A DNA stretch of 64,000 bases from Amycolatopsis sp. (GTDB taxonomy: Bacteria > Actinomycetota > Actinomycetes > Mycobacteriales > Pseudonocardiaceae), in contig NZ_JAODNM010000131.1 of assembly GCF_025464955.1 (NCBI RefSeq), positions 34,704 to 98,703 on the forward strand, in the 5' to 3' direction. Position numbers and translations under genes: made by a program. The number at the start of each line of letters is the position of its first letter. The first letter of the stretch is position 1. The notes beneath the pieces are model-generated. The model searched no databases. It saw only the letters and a program-made list of their open reading frames with translations, and had not been told where the DNA came from. Positions 61,205-64,000 of the stretch are shown one piece after another.

Positions 61205-62371
61205 GTGGATCTTTTCGAACACCAGGCACGCGATCTGTTCGCCGCGCACGGAGTACCGGTGCCGAGCGGAAGCGTCGCGAAAACACCGGAAGAAGCACGC
61301 GAGGCAGCCGTCCGAGTCGGACGTCCCGTAGTGGTGAAAGCCCAGGTCAAGACAGGCGGGCGAGGCAAAGCGGGCGGAGTGAAGCTCGCCAACACGCCCG
61401 ACGAGGCGGAGGAGGCCGCCGACGCGATCCTCGGCATGGACATCAAAGGCCACACCGTCCACAAGGTGCTGGTGACCGAGGCGAGCAAGATCGCCGAGGA
61501 GTACTACGTTTCCTTCCTCCTTGATCGTTCCAACCGGACATTCCTCGCGATGGCCTCGGTCGAGGGTGGAATGGACATCGAGCAGGTAGCGGCCACAAAA
61601 CCGGACGCGCTGGCCCGCATCGAGGTCGACGCGATCGCCGGGGTCGATCTGGCGAAGGCCCACGAAATCGTTACCGCGGCGAGATTTCCCGAAGCCGTCG
61701 CGGACCAGGCCGCCGACGCGATAGTCGCGCTGTGGGCGGTCTTTACCGGCGAGGACGCCACGCTCGTCGAGGTGAATCCCTTGGCGCTGACCGAGTCCGG
61801 TGAGGTAATCGCCCTCGACGGCAAGATCACGTTGGATGGCAACGCGGCGTTTCGCCATCCCGCTCACGCCGAACTCGTCGACGCCGGCGACGGCGCCCCG
61901 CTGGAACGCCGGGCACAGGAGAAAGGGCTCAACTACGTCAAACTTGACGGCGATGTGGGCGTCATCGGCAACGGCGCCGGACTGGTGATGTCCACATTGG
62001 ACGTCGTGGCGCAGGCTTCGGAGACTTACGGCGGCCCCGGCCCGGCAAACTTCCTCGACATCGGCGGCGGCGCGTCGGCCGTGGTGATGGCGGACGGGCT
62101 GGAGATCATCCTCGGCGATCCCGGCGTGCGCAGTGTGTTCGTCAACGTCTTCGGCGGCATCACCGCTTGCGACGCCGTCGCGACGGGCATCGTCCAGGCG
62201 CTCGGCCTGCTGGGCGACCGCGCGCACAAGCCGCTGGTCGTCCGGTTGGACGGCAACAGCGTCGAACTGGGCCGCAAGATCCTCGCCGACGCCGGCCATC
62301 CGCTGGTCACCCTCGCCGAAACCATGGACACCGCCGCGAGCGAAGCCGCGCGGCTCGCCGCCGGAAAGTAA
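61205..62371 (+). CDS. sucC: Succinyl-CoA ligase (ADP-forming) beta subunit
   Basis: A 388-residue ATP-grasp subunit: VDLFEHQARDLFAAHGVPVPSG, KAQVKTGGRGKAGGVKLA, EVNPLALTESGEVIALDGKITLDGNAAFRH and FLDIGGGASA. Length and motifs are standard. GTG at 61205 follows GAGAGGG. It is divergent from oxc across a shared candidate operator. A sucCD pair inside an oxalate island suggests a dedicated second copy that links CoA esters to the citric acid cycle; it could equally be the only genomic copy. Confidence 0.93.
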   Translation: MDLFEHQARDLFAAHGVPVPSGSVAKTPEEAREAAVRVGRPVVVKAQVKTGGRGKAGGVKLANTPDEAEEAADAILGMDIKGHTVHKVLVTEASKIAEEYYVSFLLDRSNRTFLAMASVEGGMDIEQVAATKPDALARIEVDAIAGVDLAKAHEIVTAARFPEAVADQAADAIVALWAVFTGEDATLVEVNPLALTESGEVIALDGKITLDGNAAFRHPAHAELVDAGDGAPLERRAQEKGLNYVKLDGDVGVIGNGAGLVMSTLDVVAQASETYGGPGPANFLDIGGGASAVVMADGLEIILGDPGVRSVFVNVFGGITACDAVATGIVQALGLLGDRAHKPLVVRLDGNSVELGRKILADAGHPLVTLAETMDTAASEAARLAAGK

Positions 62372-62383
62372 AGGGAGAGAACA

Positions 62384-63268
62384 GTGTCGATCTTTCTCGA
62401 CGAGAACAGCCGGGTGATCGTGGCCGGGATGACCGGGGCCGAGGGCACCAAGCACACCCGCCGCATGCTGCAGGCGGGCACGAACGTCGTCGGCGGGGTC
62501 AACCGCCGCAAGGCCGGCCAGCGTGTCGAATTCGACGACCGCACGCTGCCGGTGTTCGGCACGGTCGCCGAAGCGATGGACGCCACCGGCGCGAACGTGT
62601 CCGTCCTCTTCGTACCGCCGCCCTTCGCCAAGGACGCGGTGATCGAAGCCGTCGACGCGGGGATCGAGCTCGCGGTCGTGATCACCGAAGGCATCCCGGT
62701 GCACGACAGCGCCGCGTTCTGGGCGCACGCGGTGGCCAAGGGGAACAAGACGCGGATCATCGGGCCCAACTGCCCCGGTCTGATCAGCCCTGGCAAAGCC
62801 AACGCAGGCATCATCCCGGCGGATATCACCAAACCGGGCCGCGTCGGCCTGGTTTCCAAATCGGGCACGCTGACCTATCAGCTGATGCACGAGCTCCGCG
62901 ATTTCGGCTTCACCACGTGCATCGGGATCGGGGGCGACCCGATCATCGGCACCACGCACATCGACGCGATCCGCGCGTTCGAGGCCGATCCCGAGACCGA
63001 GCTGATCGTCATGATCGGCGAGATCGGCGGCGACGCCGAGGAGCGGGCGGCGGACTTCGTGCGCGATCACGTGACGAAGCCGGTCGTCGGCTACGTCGCC
63101 GGGTTCACCGCGCCGGAAGGAAAAACGATGGGGCACGCGGGCGCGATCGTCTCCGGTTCGTCCGGCACCGCCGCGGCCAAGGCCAAAGCATGGGAACTGG
63201 CCGGAATCCGGGTCGGAAGGACACCGAGCGAGACCGCCGAACTCGCCATCGAGCTGCTGCGCGGCTGA
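62384..63268 (+). CDS. sucD: Succinyl-CoA ligase alpha subunit
   Basis: A 294-residue alpha subunit: CoA-binding start VIVAGMTGAEGTKHTRRMLQAGTNVVGGVNRRKAGQ, RIIGPNCPGLISPGKANAGIIP and the phosphorylated His in KTMGHAGAIVSG. It follows sucC by 12 bases with GGGAGA before its GTG start. It forms the alpha-beta enzyme with SucC. Confidence 0.94.
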   Translation: MSIFLDENSRVIVAGMTGAEGTKHTRRMLQAGTNVVGGVNRRKAGQRVEFDDRTLPVFGTVAEAMDATGANVSVLFVPPPFAKDAVIEAVDAGIELAVVITEGIPVHDSAAFWAHAVAKGNKTRIIGPNCPGLISPGKANAGIIPADITKPGRVGLVSKSGTLTYQLMHELRDFGFTTCIGIGGDPIIGTTHIDAIRAFEADPETELIVMIGEIGGDAEERAADFVRDHVTKPVVGYVAGFTAPEGKTMGHAGAIVSGSSGTAAAKAKAWELAGIRVGRTPSETAELAIELLRG

Positions 63269-63347
63269 AGTCGTCCGCGTGCGTGGGCGCACGGCGACGC
63301 GCCCCCGCACGCGGATTCCCATGTCCAGTGTGACAAGGAGACGACCC

Positions 63348-63839
63348 GTGAAGCAGACCGAACTGCTACTGGCCAACGCGCGCGACTACGAGAAGCTCCA
63401 CACGCTCGGCGAACTCCCGAAGCAACCGCGCCGCAAGGTTGCCGTGGTGGCCTGCATGGACGCCCGGATGAGCGTGTACCGGGTGCTCGGGCTGCGCGAA
63501 GGCGACGCGCACGTCATCCGCAACGCGGGTGGTGCGATCACCGAGGACGCGATCCGGTCGCTGACGGTGAGCCAGCGCCTGCTGGGTACCCGCGAGATCA
63601 TCCTGATCCACCATCTGGACTGCGGGATGCGGATGTTCACCGACACCGAGTTCGCGCGGCAACTCGAGGCCAGCACCGGCATCCGGCCGACCTGGGCCGC
63701 CGAAACCTTCGTCGACGCCGAACAGGATGTCCGACAGTGCAAGGCCCGCCTGCTCGCGTGCCCGTTCTTGCCGCACACCGGCTCGGTGCGCGGCTTCGTC
63801 TACGACGAGAAAACCGGCGCACTGGCCGAAGTCGCGTAG
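63348..63839 (+). CDS. Beta-class carbonic anhydrase
   Basis: A 163-residue enzyme. Zinc ligands are visible: Cys in VACMDARM, then His and Cys in HHLDCGM. HVIRNAGGAITEDAIRSLTVSQRLLGTREI is typical of the small beta class. The GTG at 63348 follows AAGGAG. It lies 79 bases after sucD and may be co-transcribed. In this setting it could hydrate the CO2 released by oxalyl-CoA decarboxylation. A single-arm CTCGTGAGCGTTCCGGC element follows its stop. Confidence 0.93.
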   Translation: MKQTELLLANARDYEKLHTLGELPKQPRRKVAVVACMDARMSVYRVLGLREGDAHVIRNAGGAITEDAIRSLTVSQRLLGTREIILIHHLDCGMRMFTDTEFARQLEASTGIRPTWAAETFVDAEQDVRQCKARLLACPFLPHTGSVRGFVYDEKTGALAEVA

Positions 63840-63844
63840 AGGAC

Positions 63845-63861
63845 TCGTGAGCGTTCCGGCC
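63845..63861. repeat. Single arm of the CTCGTGAGYGTTCCGGC dispersed element
   Basis: CTCGTGAGCGTTCCGGC differs by one base from the arm at 49864-49880. Like that copy it starts within a few bases of a stop codon (63837-63839). Confidence 0.75.
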
Positions 63862-63941
63862 GGTCACAACAGGCTGTCCCAGCCCAGGACATCGTGAACA
63901 GTTTATGTCTCAGAACATCGTGAACACTTGCCCGGCCAGCC

Positions 63942-64000
63942 TGCATGGTCACCGGTCCGAACCCGGTGACCATGCACCATGGCCAGAACAGGGTTTTCGA
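63942..64000. mobile_element. Possible left end of an insertion sequence running off the window
   Basis: Arms TGCATGGTCACCGG (63942-63955) and CCGGTGACCATGCA (63963-63976) form a perfect 14-bp inverted repeat. It is preceded by two ACATCGTGAACA direct repeats (63889-63900 and 63916-63927) and followed at 63979 by ATG and a short open frame, MARTGFS. That opening resembles the N-terminus of some actinobacterial transposases (IS630-like), but only seven residues are visible. Weak call. Confidence 0.3.

Noticed and set aside
1..64000. CRISPR arrays, rRNA, tRNA and replication origin
   Set aside because: No regularly spaced repeats, no rRNA-like conserved blocks, no recognisable tRNA and no DnaA-box cluster were noticed by eye. 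A tRNA scan would be decisive.

Overview
The window is high-GC actinomycete chromosome, most like Amycolatopsis or another member of the Pseudonocardiaceae. This is inferred from the G+C-rich third codon positions, the many GTG and TTG starts, tightly overlapping operons, an XRE/DUF397 pair, WXG100 proteins with atypical LuxR regulators, giant AfsR-type regulators and a LigC/primase-polymerase pair. No rRNA, tRNA or CRISPR array was recognised. No species can be proven from the sequence alone.

Left part (1-20.3 kb). A wrecked TauD-type dioxygenase is followed by a small monooxygenase, a membrane protein and an MFS gene broken by an internal deletion. Next comes a LacI regulator with a perfect palindromic operator, divergent from a sugar-binding lipoprotein. 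A truncated DUF222 protein and an F420-type oxidoreductase follow. Two giant AfsR/BTAD-type regulators overlap head to tail and run into a convergent sugar ABC importer (binding protein plus two permeases, no ATPase). Two LuxR regulators with atypical receiver domains then flank a small protein and sit next to a WXG100 pair.

Centre (20.5-38.3 kb). The main feature is a biosynthetic operon of about 15.5 kb, read leftward from 37708 to 22175 with overlapping or nearly touching stop and start codons at every junction. It encodes a PfaD-like reductase fused to KS-AT-ACP-ACP-KR, a second megasynthase KS-AT-DH-phosphopantetheinyl transferase, a free ACP, an alpha/beta hydrolase, a GT1 glycosyltransferase and an ABC exporter. 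This is a rearranged PUFA/secondary-lipid synthase. I infer that it makes and exports a glycosylated lipid. At its distal end a TetR gene and an MFS gene meet start to start. The MFS gene has lost two internal segments.

Middle right (38.3-53.3 kb). Ordinary genes: glyoxalase/SnoaL/MarR, DinB, XRE/DUF397, LigC and its primase-polymerase partner, an FAD oxidoreductase, DUF1015, a DHA2 exporter, Nudix, SDR, a secreted GH20 hexosaminidase, DUF421 and a ketopantoate-reductase-like protein. A long dispersed inverted repeat (CTCGTGAGYGTTCCGGC) sits directly after stop codons.

Right end (53.3-64 kb). An oxalate-degradation island: GntR/FadR regulator, OFA-type oxalate/formate transporter, beta-alpha ADP-forming CoA ligase, formyl-CoA:oxalate CoA-transferase (frc), oxalyl-CoA decarboxylase-like enzyme (oxc), a sucCD pair and a beta-carbonic anhydrase. 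A shared motif, GATTGCATACnGTAT, occurs in the panE-like/gntR and oxc/sucC intergenic regions and probably marks one regulon. The window ends in what may be the start of an insertion sequence.

Several genes (TauD, two MFS genes, perhaps DUF222 and the TetR/MFS junction) carry the same lesion: conserved ends with a missing, frame-breaking interior or lost terminus. This is either local genome decay or an assembly artefact.
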